64,000 nt of DNA from Acidobacteriota bacterium (lineage in GTDB: Bacteria > Acidobacteriota > Thermoanaerobaculia > Multivoradales > J023), in the NCBI GenBank assembly GCA_029263395.1, contig JAJCXO010000234.1:1-64000 (forward strand). The letters run 5' to 3'. The position numbers and the translations under genes were made by a program. Under the pieces are notes generated by a model, which saw nothing but the letters and a program-made list of their open reading frames with translations, did not search any database and was not told the origin of the DNA. Shown here piece after piece: positions 27,114 to 37,125 of this stretch (positions are counted from its first letter, which is position 1; each line of letters begins with the position of its first letter).

Positions 27114-30100
27114 ATGGCAACTACAATAAAGGACACATTTCGCCGCTGGCGCTGGGTCGCGGCTTTGTTGGCTTGCCAGTTGATGGGCGGGAGCAACCTC
27201 GCCTGGGCGCTCGATCCTCACAAAGCCTTCCACCAATACCGTCTCAGCTCCTGGGGTACCGAACAAGGTCTACCGCAAGACTCTGTCGCCGCCATCCTCC
27301 AAACCTCTGACGGTTATCTATGGCTCGCAACCTTCGACGGCTTGGCCCGGTTTGATGGTTTCCGCTTCACGGTGTTCAATCGTTTCAGCTCACCGGCGCT
27401 GCCCAACAACAACATCCTCGCCCTGGCTGAAGGAGCCGACGGTGCGCTCTGGATCGGTACCGACGGCGCCGGTATTACTCGCCTCGCCGACGGCGAGACG
27501 ACAACCTACACCATGGATGATGGATTGGTCGGCAACCGCGTCGAGACGCTGCTGGTTGATCGCGCAGGGGATCTTTGGGTCGGCACCCGGCAAGGCCTGA
27601 GCCGATTTGATCAGCAGGGTTTTACCAACTACACCGTCCGGGAAGGTATGTCCCACAACAGCATTTGGGCACTGCTCGAAGATCGCAAAGGAGATCTGTG
27701 GGTCGGCAGCGAAGCCGGCCTCGATCGACTGCGCGACAGCAAAATCTTGAACCATGACGTCGGCGGTGCGCCAGTACTGGCACTGGCGGAGGATCAGCTC
27801 AAGAATCTGTGGGTCGGCTTGGCAGGCAACACCCTGCTGCGCATCAGCCCCTTCGGCTCAGAGGACCGTTTCACCGTTCCGCGGGGACATGACATCCAAT
27901 CCCTGCACGAGGATCGAGACGGCAATCTGTGGATCGGTTCTTATGGCGCCGGCCTGTTCCGTCTGCGCGACGACAAGATCGATCACTTCGACTCCGGTGA
28001 CGGTTTATCCAGCGACGTCGTCTGGGCGCTGCTCGAAGACCCTAACGGTAATCTCTGGATCGGCACTGAAAATGGCGGGCTCCAACGGTTACAGGATCCT
28101 CCGATCGTTCCTTACACCACCCGCAACGGGCTTCCCCACGACCGTGTCTCGACGATCTTCGAAGACGACACGGGGCAACTCTGGGTTGGCTCCGATCATG
28201 GACTGACCCGGTTCGACGGTTCCCAATTCACCACCTTCACAACCCGCGACGGCTTGAATTCCGAAGCCATCTACGCCATCCATCCGGCAAATGACGGCGG
28301 CCTGTGGATCGGAACCGACCACGGCGTCAGCCGTTATCAAGACGGCACCTTCACTCCCCTCACCACACCGCATTTATCGCCAAACGCGTTTGTTCTCGCT
28401 CTTTTGGAAGATCAAGACGGGTTGCTGTGGGTCGGCTCGTCAGCCGCCGGCGTCATCCGCCTAGGCGGAGATGAAGAGCTCGCCTTTAACCAGGACAGCG
28501 GTTTGCCTAGCAACAGCGGTTTGCCTAGTAACACCGTGACCGCGCTCCATCAAGATCCTCGAGGGCACCTGTGGATCGGTTGTGATGGCGGTCTTTCCCG
28601 CTGGGACGGCCTCGAACTACACCGGGAAGGCCCTGATGGCATCTTCGTTCGTGATTTCTACCAAGATCCGGAAGGCACCTTGTGGATCGCCACTCGTGAC
28701 CACGGCCTGATCCGCCATCAAGAGGGTACGTTCCGCAGTTTCACAACCGCGGACGGGCTTCCGTCCGACGTCATCTATCGCATCCTCGAAGACGACCTCG
28801 GGAATTTGTGGATGAGCAGCATCCACGGGATCTTTCGAGTTGCCAAACAGGAGTTCGACAACTTCGACCAAGGCAAACAAAAGACCCTGCACGCGTCGAC
28901 CTTCGGTCGTGCCGACGGTATGAAAAGCGCCGAGTGTCTAGGCGGCAATCAGCCAGCCGGTTGGAAAAGCCGCGATGGCCGACTCTGGTTTCCGACCATC
29001 CGAGGCCTGGTGGCCATCGCCCCCGATCTGCTGGTGGGCGAGCCAACTCCTCCGGAAACTGTGATCGAAGCCATCATACTCAACGGCCAACCGATCCATC
29101 AGGAGCCCAAGATCACGCTGCCCGCCGGTCGCACGGATCTCGAAATTCACTACTCCGCGATCGACCTGAATCGTCCAGAAATGACTCGGTTCAAATTCCG
29201 GATGGAAGGTTACGACTCGGACTGGATCGACGCCGGACAACGGCGTATCGCCTTTTATGCCAACCTCGAACCTGGTGAATACGTGTTCCAGGTTGCTGCC
29301 CAACATGCGGCCGGCAGCCTGAATAGACAACCCGCCAGCCTCACCTTCTATCATCAGCCCTATGTCTACGAGACTCGGGCTTTTGTCGTCAGCAGCTTGA
29401 TTGCATTCATGCTCGCGGCTTGGGGACTCAACACCTTACGGGTCCGGCGGCTGGTGCAGCAACGCGAGCGTTTATTAGCACAGGTGTCGTCAAACAGTGC
29501 CGAGATCATCACTCAACGCGACCAATTGTTACGAGTCAACACCGATCTGCGTGCCGCCAAAGAAACCGCTGAAGCGGCCAGTCAGGCCAAGACAGATTTC
29601 CTCGCCAACATGAGCCACGAGATCCGAACGCCGATGAACGGTGTGATCGGCATGACCAGCCTCCTGCTGGGTACCAACCTGGACGACGAGCAACAGGAGT
29701 TTGTCCACACCATCCGAAACTCCGGAGACTCCCTGCTCAACATTCTCAACGATCTGCTCGACTTGTCGAAGATCGAGGCCGGTCGCCTTGAACTCGAGCA
29801 GCACCCGTTCGATCTGCGGGACTGCATCGAAGACGCCCTCGACTTGATGTCCGCCGAGGCCCGCCAAAAGGGGCTCGAGCTAGCCTACTGGATCGCTGAG
29901 AACACCCCGGAGAGCTTGATCGGCGACGCCGAGAGGATTCGTCAGGTTCTGGTCAATCTAGTGAGCAATGCGGTGAAGTTCACCACCCATGGTGAAGTGA
30001 CGGTGACCATCGACACCGTCGACGGATCAACCACCACCCATATGCTCCATCCCGAGTCGTGCCACATCCGGGTAACCGTGGAAGACACCGGCATCGGCAT

Positions 30101-31133
30101 TCCGGCGGATCGTATGGACCGGCTTTTCAAGTCTTTCAGCCAGGTCGACAACTCCACCACCCGGCGTTTTGGCGGCACTGGCCTGGGACTGGCGATCTGC
30201 AAACGACTGGTCGAGAAAATGGGCGGCACCATCTGGGTGGAAAGCGAAGAGGGCAAAGGTTCACAATTCAGCTTCACCTTCGTCGCCGAAGCGCTGAACG
30301 AGCCAATACACCAGCACAGTGGGCCACAGCCCAGCCTGATCGGCAAACCGGTGCTGATCGTCGACGACAATGCCACCCACCGACGCATCTTGGCCCTGCA
30401 AACAGAGAGTTGGGGCATGAAGGCGCATTGTTTTGCAAGTGGCCAAGCTGCCCTCGCCTGGGTCGAGCGCGACGAGCCGATCGAGCTTGCAATCCTCGAT
30501 CTACAGATGCCTGGTATGGACGGCGTATCGCTGGCCAAAGCCATCCGCCGGACCCATGATCGCGACGCCCTGCCGATCGTGCTGCTGACCGCCAGCGGCC
30601 GGCTGGCCGCCAACATCGACGCCTCGCAGTTTGCCGCCCAGCTGAGCAAGCCACTCAAACTGTCTCAACTCCACGATACGCTGCTCGAAATCTTCTTCGC
30701 CATCCGCAAGCGCCAGGGTTCACGCACCTCGGTGCCTCGCGCCGGAGATCCTCTACCTGGCGAGACCCGCCCCCTCAGCATCCTGCTGACCGAGGACAAC
30801 CTGGTGAATCAAATGGTCACGCGACGTCTGCTCGAGCTGCTGGGATACCAGGCTGACATTGCAGCCAATGGACTCGAAGCCATCGAAGCGATCGAGCGTC
30901 AGGACTATGACGTCGTGCTGATGGACGTGCAGATGCCAGAAATGGACGGCCTCGACGCCACCCGCCACATCGTCCAACAGGCCACCGACTCTCGGCCTCA
31001 GATCATCGCCATGACCGCCAGCGCCCTGCCGAGCGATCGTGAACGCTGCTTGCAGGCCGGAATGGACGACTACATCGTCAAACCGGTCTCTCTCGAAGAC
31101 CTCCACGCCGCACTCGAACGCCTCAGCTATTGA
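27114..31133 (+). CDS. Propeller-type hybrid sensor histidine kinase with two receiver domains
   Basis: A 1339-residue one-protein phosphorelay. The signal/anchor region (about 10-33) is followed by about a dozen Reg_prop repeats with the [13 protein letters not shown] and NLWVGLAGN pattern, forming two periplasmic seven-blade propellers. Then come a Y_Y_Y domain (about 665-745), a membrane helix (about 757-777), the HisKA domain with His 835 in [11 protein letters not shown], an HATPase domain ([29 protein letters not shown]), receiver 1 (phospho-acceptor Asp 1129) and receiver 2 (Asp 1271). Propeller hybrids of this design sense oligosaccharides in Bacteroidota, where they end in an AraC domain. 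This one lacks a DNA-binding domain, so output must go elsewhere. Seven residues (SGLPSNS) are duplicated in tandem. Confidence 0.95.
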   Translation: MATTIKDTFRRWRWVAALLACQLMGGSNLAWALDPHKAFHQYRLSSWGTEQGLPQDSVAAILQTSDGYLWLATFDGLARFDGFRFTVFNRFSSPALPNNNILALAEGADGALWIGTDGAGITRLADGETTTYTMDDGLVGNRVETLLVDRAGDLWVGTRQGLSRFDQQGFTNYTVREGMSHNSIWALLEDRKGDLWVGSEAGLDRLRDSKILNHDVGGAPVLALAEDQLKNLWVGLAGNTLLRISPFGSEDRFTVPRGHDIQSLHEDRDGNLWIGSYGAGLFRLRDDKIDHFDSGDGLSSDVVWALLEDPNGNLWIGTENGGLQRLQDPPIVPYTTRNGLPHDRVSTIFEDDTGQLWVGSDHGLTRFDGSQFTTFTTRDGLNSEAIYAIHPANDGGLWIGTDHGVSRYQDGTFTPLTTPHLSPNAFVLALLEDQDGLLWVGSSAAGVIRLGGDEELAFNQDSGLPSNSGLPSNTVTALHQDPRGHLWIGCDGGLSRWDGLELHREGPDGIFVRDFYQDPEGTLWIATRDHGLIRHQEGTFRSFTTADGLPSDVIYRILEDDLGNLWMSSIHGIFRVAKQEFDNFDQGKQKTLHASTFGRADGMKSAECLGGNQPAGWKSRDGRLWFPTIRGLVAIAPDLLVGEPTPPETVIEAIILNGQPIHQEPKITLPAGRTDLEIHYSAIDLNRPEMTRFKFRMEGYDSDWIDAGQRRIAFYANLEPGEYVFQVAAQHAAGSLNRQPASLTFYHQPYVYETRAFVVSSLIAFMLAAWGLNTLRVRRLVQQRERLLAQVSSNSAEIITQRDQLLRVNTDLRAAKETAEAASQAKTDFLANMSHEIRTPMNGVIGMTSLLLGTNLDDEQQEFVHTIRNSGDSLLNILNDLLDLSKIEAGRLELEQHPFDLRDCIEDALDLMSAEARQKGLELAYWIAENTPESLIGDAERIRQVLVNLVSNAVKFTTHGEVTVTIDTVDGSTTTHMLHPESCHIRVTVEDTGIGIPADRMDRLFKSFSQVDNSTTRRFGGTGLGLAICKRLVEKMGGTIWVESEEGKGSQFSFTFVAEALNEPIHQHSGPQPSLIGKPVLIVDDNATHRRILALQTESWGMKAHCFASGQAALAWVERDEPIELAILDLQMPGMDGVSLAKAIRRTHDRDALPIVLLTASGRLAANIDASQFAAQLSKPLKLSQLHDTLLEIFFAIRKRQGSRTSVPRAGDPLPGETRPLSILLTEDNLVNQMVTRRLLELLGYQADIAANGLEAIEAIERQDYDVVLMDVQMPEMDGLDATRHIVQQATDSRPQIIAMTASALPSDRERCLQAGMDDYIVKPVSLEDLHAALERLSY

Positions 31134-31214
31134 GCGTCCCGTCGTAAACTCTCGAGTGCTTCGACGTATAAGATGGTAAGCAGCCTTTCCATCTTTTTCC
31201 AGTCGAGGATTCTC

Positions 31215-33575
31215 ATGCTGAAGCATCTGGAGCACACCACCGAGCACGCTTCCCCTCAGGTTTCCCGCACGCCAGCCGCCCGCGCGATCCCGAGTCTGGT
31301 CCTGGGACTGAGCATCATCCTGGGACTGGGCCTCATCCTGGGACTGGGCCTCATCCTGGGGCTGGGCGCCACCCCGGCACTAGCCGATGCCGGTGAGGAC
31401 CTGATCACAGCAGCACAGCGGCAAGATATCGACGCCGTCCGCAAACTGCTCGCGGCCGGGGTCGACATCAACTCGACCACCCGTTACGGCGCGACCGCCC
31501 TATTTTTCGCTAGCGACAAGGGAGACCTCGAGCTGGCGAAGCTGCTGCTCGACAAGGGCGCCGAGGTCAACGTCACCGACACCTTCTACAAAGCGACGCC
31601 GTTGACCTGGGCCTTGTTCAAGAGCGCCGAGTCCAAACCTCACCGCGACATGGTCCTGCTGTTGATTCAGCACAACGCCAACGACTCGGCGGCAGCTCTC
31701 AACTTTGGTGCTAGCCAAGGTGATCTCGAGATGGTCAAGGCGGCGGTCGACTGGGCGACGGATGATTCGGCGACGGATGATTCGGCCAAGATCGACCCCA
31801 GCAAGATCGAACCGAACGTGATGCGCGCCGCGCTCAAGGCTGCTCGTGAAGCCGAAAACGGCGACGCCGTGGTTGCGTATCTCGAACCGCGGACGCCGGC
31901 ACAAGAGTCCGGGAGCACCGTGACGGTGGCGCTAGAAAAGCTCGCCACCTATGGCGGTGATTTCAAAAATGACGATATCGGCATGCAGGCCAAGGTTTTC
32001 CTGAATGGGGAGACCCTCACTCTGCAGGCGGCTGGCCAGCAGGCTTTGGCGCTCGAGGCCAAGGGGGACGATGTCTTCGTGACGCGCGACGTTCCCGGTA
32101 TCGAGCTCGCCTTCCGAGGTCGGGCCGGTCTGATCGAAGGTTTCTTGTTACGCCAGGGTGGGCTGGAATACTTTTTTCCACGGATCGAGGTGGGCGGCGA
32201 AACCGCTGAAGCCAAGCCGACGGAGCTCCCCCCGCTAGCCGTGGCCGAACGCACGGCGCCGATTCAATGGGCAAGATTCCGTGGAGCCGGCGCCCGTGGT
32301 ATCGGTGATGGCCAAGGTGCACCGTCGAAGTGGGATCCAGAGAGCGGCCGAAACGTGCGCTGGAAAACTCGCGTTCCCGGGCTTGCTCACTCCAGCCCGG
32401 TGGTGTGGGACAACCGAATTTACCTCACCAGCGCCGTGACAGAAGGGGGCGATGAGAGCCTGCGCATCGGCGTCTATGGTGATGTCGACTCGGTGGACGA
32501 TGCGTCCAAACATCGTTGGACGGTTTTTGCCCTCGACAAACAGAGCGGTGAGATTCTATGGCAAAAAGTCGCCAGCGAAGGCGCACCACAAGCCAAACGC
32601 CACCTGAAGTCAACACACGCCAACCCCACTCCGGCCACCGACGGTGAGTATCTGGTAGCCCACTTTGGCTCCGAAGGCCTGTTCTGCTTTGATCTCGACG
32701 GCAACCAGCTGTGGCACAAGCCCTTCGGCGTCTTGGCCAGCGGCTGGTTCTTCGACTCGTCTTATGAGTGGGGTTTCAGCAGCTCGCCGATTCTGCACGA
32801 CGGCAAAGTGATTACCCAGATTGATGTCGACAAAGGCTCATTCATCGCCGCTTACGATCTCGCCACCGGCAAGGAGTTATGGAAAACCGAACGTGACGAG
32901 ATTCCAACCTGGGGTACACCAGTGGTCCTACCGGGCGCTGGTGGTGGCGCCGAGGTCATCACCAACGGCACCACAGTGCGCGGCTATCACGTCGACACCG
33001 GCCAAGAACTGTGGCGGCTCAGTCCGAACTCAGAGGTCACCGTCGCCTCGCCGGTGGTATCGGACGGCGTCGCCTACGTCACCGGTGGCTACCCACCGGT
33101 GCGGCCAATTTATGCCATCCGCCCCGGCGGTCGCGGCGATATCACCCTCGCCGAGGGCGAAACCACAAGCGACCACATCCTGTGGAGCCAATCCCGTGGC
33201 GGCACCTACATCCCAACCCCGATCGTTTATCAAGGCATCCTTTACGTGATCCACAACAACGGTCGACTCACCGCCCACGACGCGACCACTGGCGAGCTCC
33301 ACTACCGGGATCGCGTCGGCAAAGCCGGTAGCTTCAGTAGCTCTCCGGTGGCCGCCGACGGTCGCCTCTACTTCACTTCTGAGGACGGCACCACCTATGT
33401 CGTCCGTGCCGGCACCACCTATCAAGAGCTCGAGGCCAACACCGTCGGCGAAGTGGTGATGACCAGCCCCGCAATCTCCGACGGCCTGCTCTTGATCCGC
33501 GGCGCCCAACACCTTTTTGCTCTTGGCGAGAGCGAAGAGGGGGCTGAGAAAGAAGACGCTCAGGCTAGCCGCTAA
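31215..33575 (+). CDS. Secreted ankyrin-repeat / PQQ-type beta-propeller protein
   Basis: A 786-residue exported protein. The start is ATG 31215 (the frame opens at 31173). The signal peptide contains three in-frame 18-bp duplications giving a Leu-Ile-Leu-Gly-Leu-Gly repeat. Ankyrin repeats span about residues 58-150 (DLITAAQRQDIDAVRKLLAAGVDIN, GATALFFASDKGDLELAKLLL). A middle beta-rich domain (about 215-320) is followed by a PQQ-like eight-blade propeller (about 335-775: WKTRVPGLAHSSPVVWDNRIYL, LFCFDLDGNQLWHK, LATGKELWKTERD). Such propellers can be quinoprotein dehydrogenases, but the Trp-docking and catalytic Asp residues were not verified, so a binding role is equally possible. Confidence 0.88.
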   Translation: MLKHLEHTTEHASPQVSRTPAARAIPSLVLGLSIILGLGLILGLGLILGLGATPALADAGEDLITAAQRQDIDAVRKLLAAGVDINSTTRYGATALFFASDKGDLELAKLLLDKGAEVNVTDTFYKATPLTWALFKSAESKPHRDMVLLLIQHNANDSAAALNFGASQGDLEMVKAAVDWATDDSATDDSAKIDPSKIEPNVMRAALKAAREAENGDAVVAYLEPRTPAQESGSTVTVALEKLATYGGDFKNDDIGMQAKVFLNGETLTLQAAGQQALALEAKGDDVFVTRDVPGIELAFRGRAGLIEGFLLRQGGLEYFFPRIEVGGETAEAKPTELPPLAVAERTAPIQWARFRGAGARGIGDGQGAPSKWDPESGRNVRWKTRVPGLAHSSPVVWDNRIYLTSAVTEGGDESLRIGVYGDVDSVDDASKHRWTVFALDKQSGEILWQKVASEGAPQAKRHLKSTHANPTPATDGEYLVAHFGSEGLFCFDLDGNQLWHKPFGVLASGWFFDSSYEWGFSSSPILHDGKVITQIDVDKGSFIAAYDLATGKELWKTERDEIPTWGTPVVLPGAGGGAEVITNGTTVRGYHVDTGQELWRLSPNSEVTVASPVVSDGVAYVTGGYPPVRPIYAIRPGGRGDITLAEGETTSDHILWSQSRGGTYIPTPIVYQGILYVIHNNGRLTAHDATTGELHYRDRVGKAGSFSSSPVAADGRLYFTSEDGTTYVVRAGTTYQELEANTVGEVVMTSPAISDGLLLIRGAQHLFALGESEEGAEKEDAQASR

Positions 33576-33924
33576 CGCGCTTCGTGCCCGGTTTCCGGCC
33601 GCAGGAAGATCCTCCCGGCCGGGAACCGTCGCAACAGCAGGACAGCAAGAACGCGGCACGCCAGCAGCGGCAAGCGGCCGATGTCGACGGTGCTTCGTGC
33701 CCGAAGGACGGGCAAAACTCTGGGCAGGGGCGCACGGCTGTGCACCCAGTCGAGCAGCTATCCGACGCCCGCAGTGGGCATCGGTTCCTCAAGCGCCGCC
33801 AATCCGGCACGCTGCAAACGCCGTAGATCCAGGCGTCACTACGATCGATCCTTCCGGCGATCTCACTCCGTCGACCTACCTCCCGTAGATCGCTCTCTCT
33901 CCACGACCCTTTAGAAGACACACC
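33576..33924. other. Intergenic region before the TVP38/oxidoreductase fusion gene
   Basis: About 349 bp without a credible gene. A GC-rich imperfect hairpin (TTCCGGCCG ... CGGCCGGGAA, about 33594-33623) follows the PQQ gene. GCTTCGTGCCCG occurs twice (about 33581 and 33693). The short frames here look like random open frames of GC-rich DNA. Confidence 0.35.
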
Positions 33925-36900
33925 ATGAGTCAAACCACCGCTACGTTCAAGAAACTTGGCCTGCTCCTTGTCGTCGGCGTCTTATTCGCCGTCTTCTTTC
34001 AGATGGGCTGGCACGAACAGCTGACCTTCGAAAACTTGAAGGCCCAACAAGCCGAACTACAAGCCTCGACCGAAGCCAACAAACCGCTGTGGATCCTCGG
34101 CTTTGCGGTCGCCTACATCGTGATGGCTGCCGCCCAATTACCCGGCGCCGCACTGATGACGATCGCCGGCGGCGTCCTCTTCGGCCTTGTCCTCGGCACG
34201 ATTGTGGTCTCCTTCGCGAGCACAATCGGCGCCACCGTGGCCATGTTGGTGTCGCGTTATCTATTCCGCGACACGATCCAACAGCGGTATGGCCAGCGGC
34301 TGAAGTCGTTCAACGAAGGCATCGAAAAGGACGGCCCGTTTTACCTCTTCACTTTGCGCCTGATCCCAGTGGTGCCGTTTGCGCTCATCAATCTCGGCGC
34401 TGGCCTCACCGCCATGCGCACCTGGACGTTCTACTGGGTCAGCCAGATCGGCATGCTGATCGGCACCGCCATCTACGTCAACGCCGGCACCCAGATCAGC
34501 CAACTCGAGTCGGTGAGTGGCTTGCTGTCACCCAAAGTGTGGGGCGCCTTTGCCTTGCTGGCACTGTTGCCGTTCCTGGCACGCAAGATCGTCAGCTTCG
34601 CCAAAGCACGACGGGTCTATCGGCAACATTCTGCTCCCAAACACTTCGACTACAACGTGGTGGTGATTGGGGCTGGCTCCGGCGGATTGGTCGCGTCGCT
34701 GATTGCTGCCGCCGTCAAGGCCAAGGTTGCCCTGATCGAGAAACATCAAATGGGTGGGGATTGCCTCAACACCGGCTGTGTGCCGTCGAAGGCGTTGATC
34801 CGTTCCGCCAAGATGGCGCATTACGCCAAACGCGCCAAAGACTGGGGTTTCAAGTCTGCCTCCGTCGACTTTGACTTTGCCGACGTCATGGACCGGGTCC
34901 ATGATGTGATCAAGACGATCGAACCCCACGACTCGGTGGAGCGTTTTACCGGTCTCGGCGTCGACTGTGTTGCTGGCGAAGCAACCATCGAAGACCCGTG
35001 GCGGGTGCGGGTAGGAGACCGAGTCCTGACCACGAAGAATATCGTGGTTGCCACCGGCGCCTCGCCCTTTGTGCCGCCAATTCCGGGGGTCGACGAGGTG
35101 TCTCCTCTCACCAGCGACAACCTGTGGCAGCTCCGTGAGCTGCCTAAGCGCCTGGTCGTGTTGGGCGGCGGGCCGATCGGCTCTGAAATGACCCAAGCCT
35201 TCGCCCGACTGGGCTCCGAGGTGACCCAGGTCGAAATGTTGCCACGCATCCTGTCGCGCGAAGATCCCGAGATTTCCGACCTGGTCCGTGACCGTTTCGA
35301 AGAGGAAGGTATCCGGGTCCTCACCGGCCACAAAGCAACACGCTTCGGGGTGGAGGGTGATCAACGTTACATGGTGGCCGAAAACAGAGACGGTGAACCC
35401 CTGCAGATCAATTTCGACGAAGTGATCGTGGCGCTTGGCCGACGGGCTCGCATCAAGGGGTTTGGACTCGAGGAGTTGGGCGTCGAGATCGCCAAGAACG
35501 GCACTATCATGGCCGACGAGTTCATGCGCACCAACTATCCCAACATCTACGTCTGCGGTGACGTCACCGGCCCCTATCAATTCACCCACACCGCCTCCCA
35601 CCAAGCTTGGTACGCCGCCGTCAACGCCCTCTTCAGCCCGATCAAAACCTTCAAGGCCGACTATCGGGTCATCCCATGGGCAACCTTCACCGATCCCGAA
35701 GTGGCGCGGGTGGGGCTCAACGAGCTCGAAGCCAAAGAGCAAAACATCCCCTACGAAGTCTCAGAATATGGCATCGACGATCTCGATCGCGCCATCGCCG
35801 ACGGCGAAGCTTACGGTGTGGTCAAAGTGCTGACTCGACCTGGTAAAGACAAGATCCTCGGCGTCACCATCGTCGGCCCCCATGCCGGTGACTTGATGGC
35901 AGAATACGTGCTGGCGATGAAACACAACCTCGGACTCAACAAGATCCTCGGCACTATCCACACCTACCCCACCCTGGCCGAAGCCAACAAATTTGCTGCC
36001 GGGGTGTGGAAAAAGGCCAACGCGCCCCAGAAACTGCTCGCCTGGGTCGAACGGTTCCACACTTGGCGGCGCGGTCGATCCGTCAGTAGCAGCACCCGGG
36101 GCGCCGCCGCGGTAGTTTTACTGAGCTTCATCGCGCTCGGCGTCATCGCTGGCTGTTCTCAGGGCAACACCGACTCCTCGACACCCACACCCGCTGCAGC
36201 CGCCGCACCCGTCGCTGACTCGTCCGACAGAACCGTCACGGACACCGTCTCCTCAAAGGACGCCCCAACCACAGAAGACGCCCTGGCCCGTGTGCTCACC
36301 CACGTCGACGACAACGGGCTGGTGAATTATGCCGCCCTCGCTGCTGATCCGGCCGATCTCGACACTTACGTCTCAACCCTGGCCTACCTCGACAGCGCAA
36401 CCGTCAAAAGCTGGACGGAGGAGCAGCAAATCGCCTTCTGGTCCAATGCCTACAACGCGCTCACATTGAAAGCCATCGTCGAGGCGCTCCCTCTCCAGCA
36501 ACCCACCAACGACGAAGGGCATCCCCGGGGCATCCGCTGGATCCCCGGGGTCTGGGATCAGAAGAAGTTCAACCTCATCGGCCGGCAGATGACCCTCAAT
36601 GACATCGAACACCAAGTGCTGCGCGTCGAATTCGACGAACCCCGCATCCACTCGGCCCTGGTCTGCGCCGCCCTCAGCTGTCCGCCGTTGCGTAACGAGC
36701 CCTTCACTGCCGACCAGCTCGACGATCAGCTCGACGACCAGACCCGCCGTTTCCTCAGCGCCGAAGACCGTTTCCGTATCGACCGCGAGGCCGGCAAGGT
36801 TTATGTTTCCAAAATCCTCGAATGGTACGGCGAAGACTTCGTCTTCAGCTATGAAGCCGACGAAGGTTTTGCGGGCGCCAACGAAGCCGAGCGTGCGGTG

Positions 36901-37011
36901 ATGCACTTCCTCAGCGGCTACGTCGGAGACGAAGATCGTGCCTTTCTCGAAGCAGGAAACTACGCGATCGAATACCTGCCGTACGATTGGTCACTGAACG
37001 AACAAGGCTGA
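33925..37011 (+). CDS. TVP38/TMEM64 - flavin disulfide reductase - DUF547 triple fusion
   Basis: A 1028-residue protein of three normally separate modules. Residues 1-230: TVP38/TMEM64 (SNARE-associated/DedA-like) membrane domain, including FSLRLIPVVPFALINLGAG-like wording. Residues 240-700: class I pyridine nucleotide-disulfide oxidoreductase with FAD site VVIGAGSGGLVAS, redox motif GGDCLNTGCVPSK (Cys 280, Cys 285) and NAD site VVLGGGPIGSEMTQAFARLG. Its C-terminal signature reads IHTYPTLAEANK, with Tyr 681 where lipoamide dehydrogenase has the catalytic His, so it is not a standard LPD. Residues 722-744: a hydrophobic helix ending in a lipobox-like IAGC. Residues 785-1010: DUF547. The first two modules are known to be fused in some bacteria. 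The internal signal-peptide-like segment suggests in-frame fusion of a separate DUF547 lipoprotein gene. Confidence 0.93.
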   Translation: MSQTTATFKKLGLLLVVGVLFAVFFQMGWHEQLTFENLKAQQAELQASTEANKPLWILGFAVAYIVMAAAQLPGAALMTIAGGVLFGLVLGTIVVSFASTIGATVAMLVSRYLFRDTIQQRYGQRLKSFNEGIEKDGPFYLFTLRLIPVVPFALINLGAGLTAMRTWTFYWVSQIGMLIGTAIYVNAGTQISQLESVSGLLSPKVWGAFALLALLPFLARKIVSFAKARRVYRQHSAPKHFDYNVVVIGAGSGGLVASLIAAAVKAKVALIEKHQMGGDCLNTGCVPSKALIRSAKMAHYAKRAKDWGFKSASVDFDFADVMDRVHDVIKTIEPHDSVERFTGLGVDCVAGEATIEDPWRVRVGDRVLTTKNIVVATGASPFVPPIPGVDEVSPLTSDNLWQLRELPKRLVVLGGGPIGSEMTQAFARLGSEVTQVEMLPRILSREDPEISDLVRDRFEEEGIRVLTGHKATRFGVEGDQRYMVAENRDGEPLQINFDEVIVALGRRARIKGFGLEELGVEIAKNGTIMADEFMRTNYPNIYVCGDVTGPYQFTHTASHQAWYAAVNALFSPIKTFKADYRVIPWATFTDPEVARVGLNELEAKEQNIPYEVSEYGIDDLDRAIADGEAYGVVKVLTRPGKDKILGVTIVGPHAGDLMAEYVLAMKHNLGLNKILGTIHTYPTLAEANKFAAGVWKKANAPQKLLAWVERFHTWRRGRSVSSSTRGAAAVVLLSFIALGVIAGCSQGNTDSSTPTPAAAAAPVADSSDRTVTDTVSSKDAPTTEDALARVLTHVDDNGLVNYAALAADPADLDTYVSTLAYLDSATVKSWTEEQQIAFWSNAYNALTLKAIVEALPLQQPTNDEGHPRGIRWIPGVWDQKKFNLIGRQMTLNDIEHQVLRVEFDEPRIHSALVCAALSCPPLRNEPFTADQLDDQLDDQTRRFLSAEDRFRIDREAGKVYVSKILEWYGEDFVFSYEADEGFAGANEAERAVMHFLSGYVGDEDRAFLEAGNYAIEYLPYDWSLNEQG

Positions 37012-37081
37012 ACAGTCCGCTCGAGGTGAACAGTCCGCTCGAGGTGAACGGGCGCTCGAGGTAAACGGGCGCGCCCGAGGT
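37010..37081. repeat. Four tandem 17-19-bp repeats at a convergent junction
   Basis: Four copies of GAACAGTCCGCTCGAGGT-like sequence, the first two identical. The first starts on the stop codon of the fusion gene. Confidence 0.9.
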
Positions 37082-37103
37082 GAACCTTGCGGGCTTCACC
37101 TCG
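37076..37103. terminator. Hairpin between convergent genes, possible bidirectional terminator
   Basis: A 9-bp perfect stem (CGAGGTGAA / TTCACCTCG) with a 10-base loop, formed by the last tandem-repeat copy and an inverted copy. It lies between the convergent fusion gene and PQQ-propeller gene. No T-run follows. Confidence 0.45.
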
Positions 37104-37125
37104 AGAATCCGATGCTCAGTGGCGA

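Noticed and set aside
34528-35742. 404-residue antisense frame opposite the oxidoreductase fusion
   Set aside because: Entirely overlaps a gene with clear FAD and redox motifs; typical of GC-rich antisense frames.
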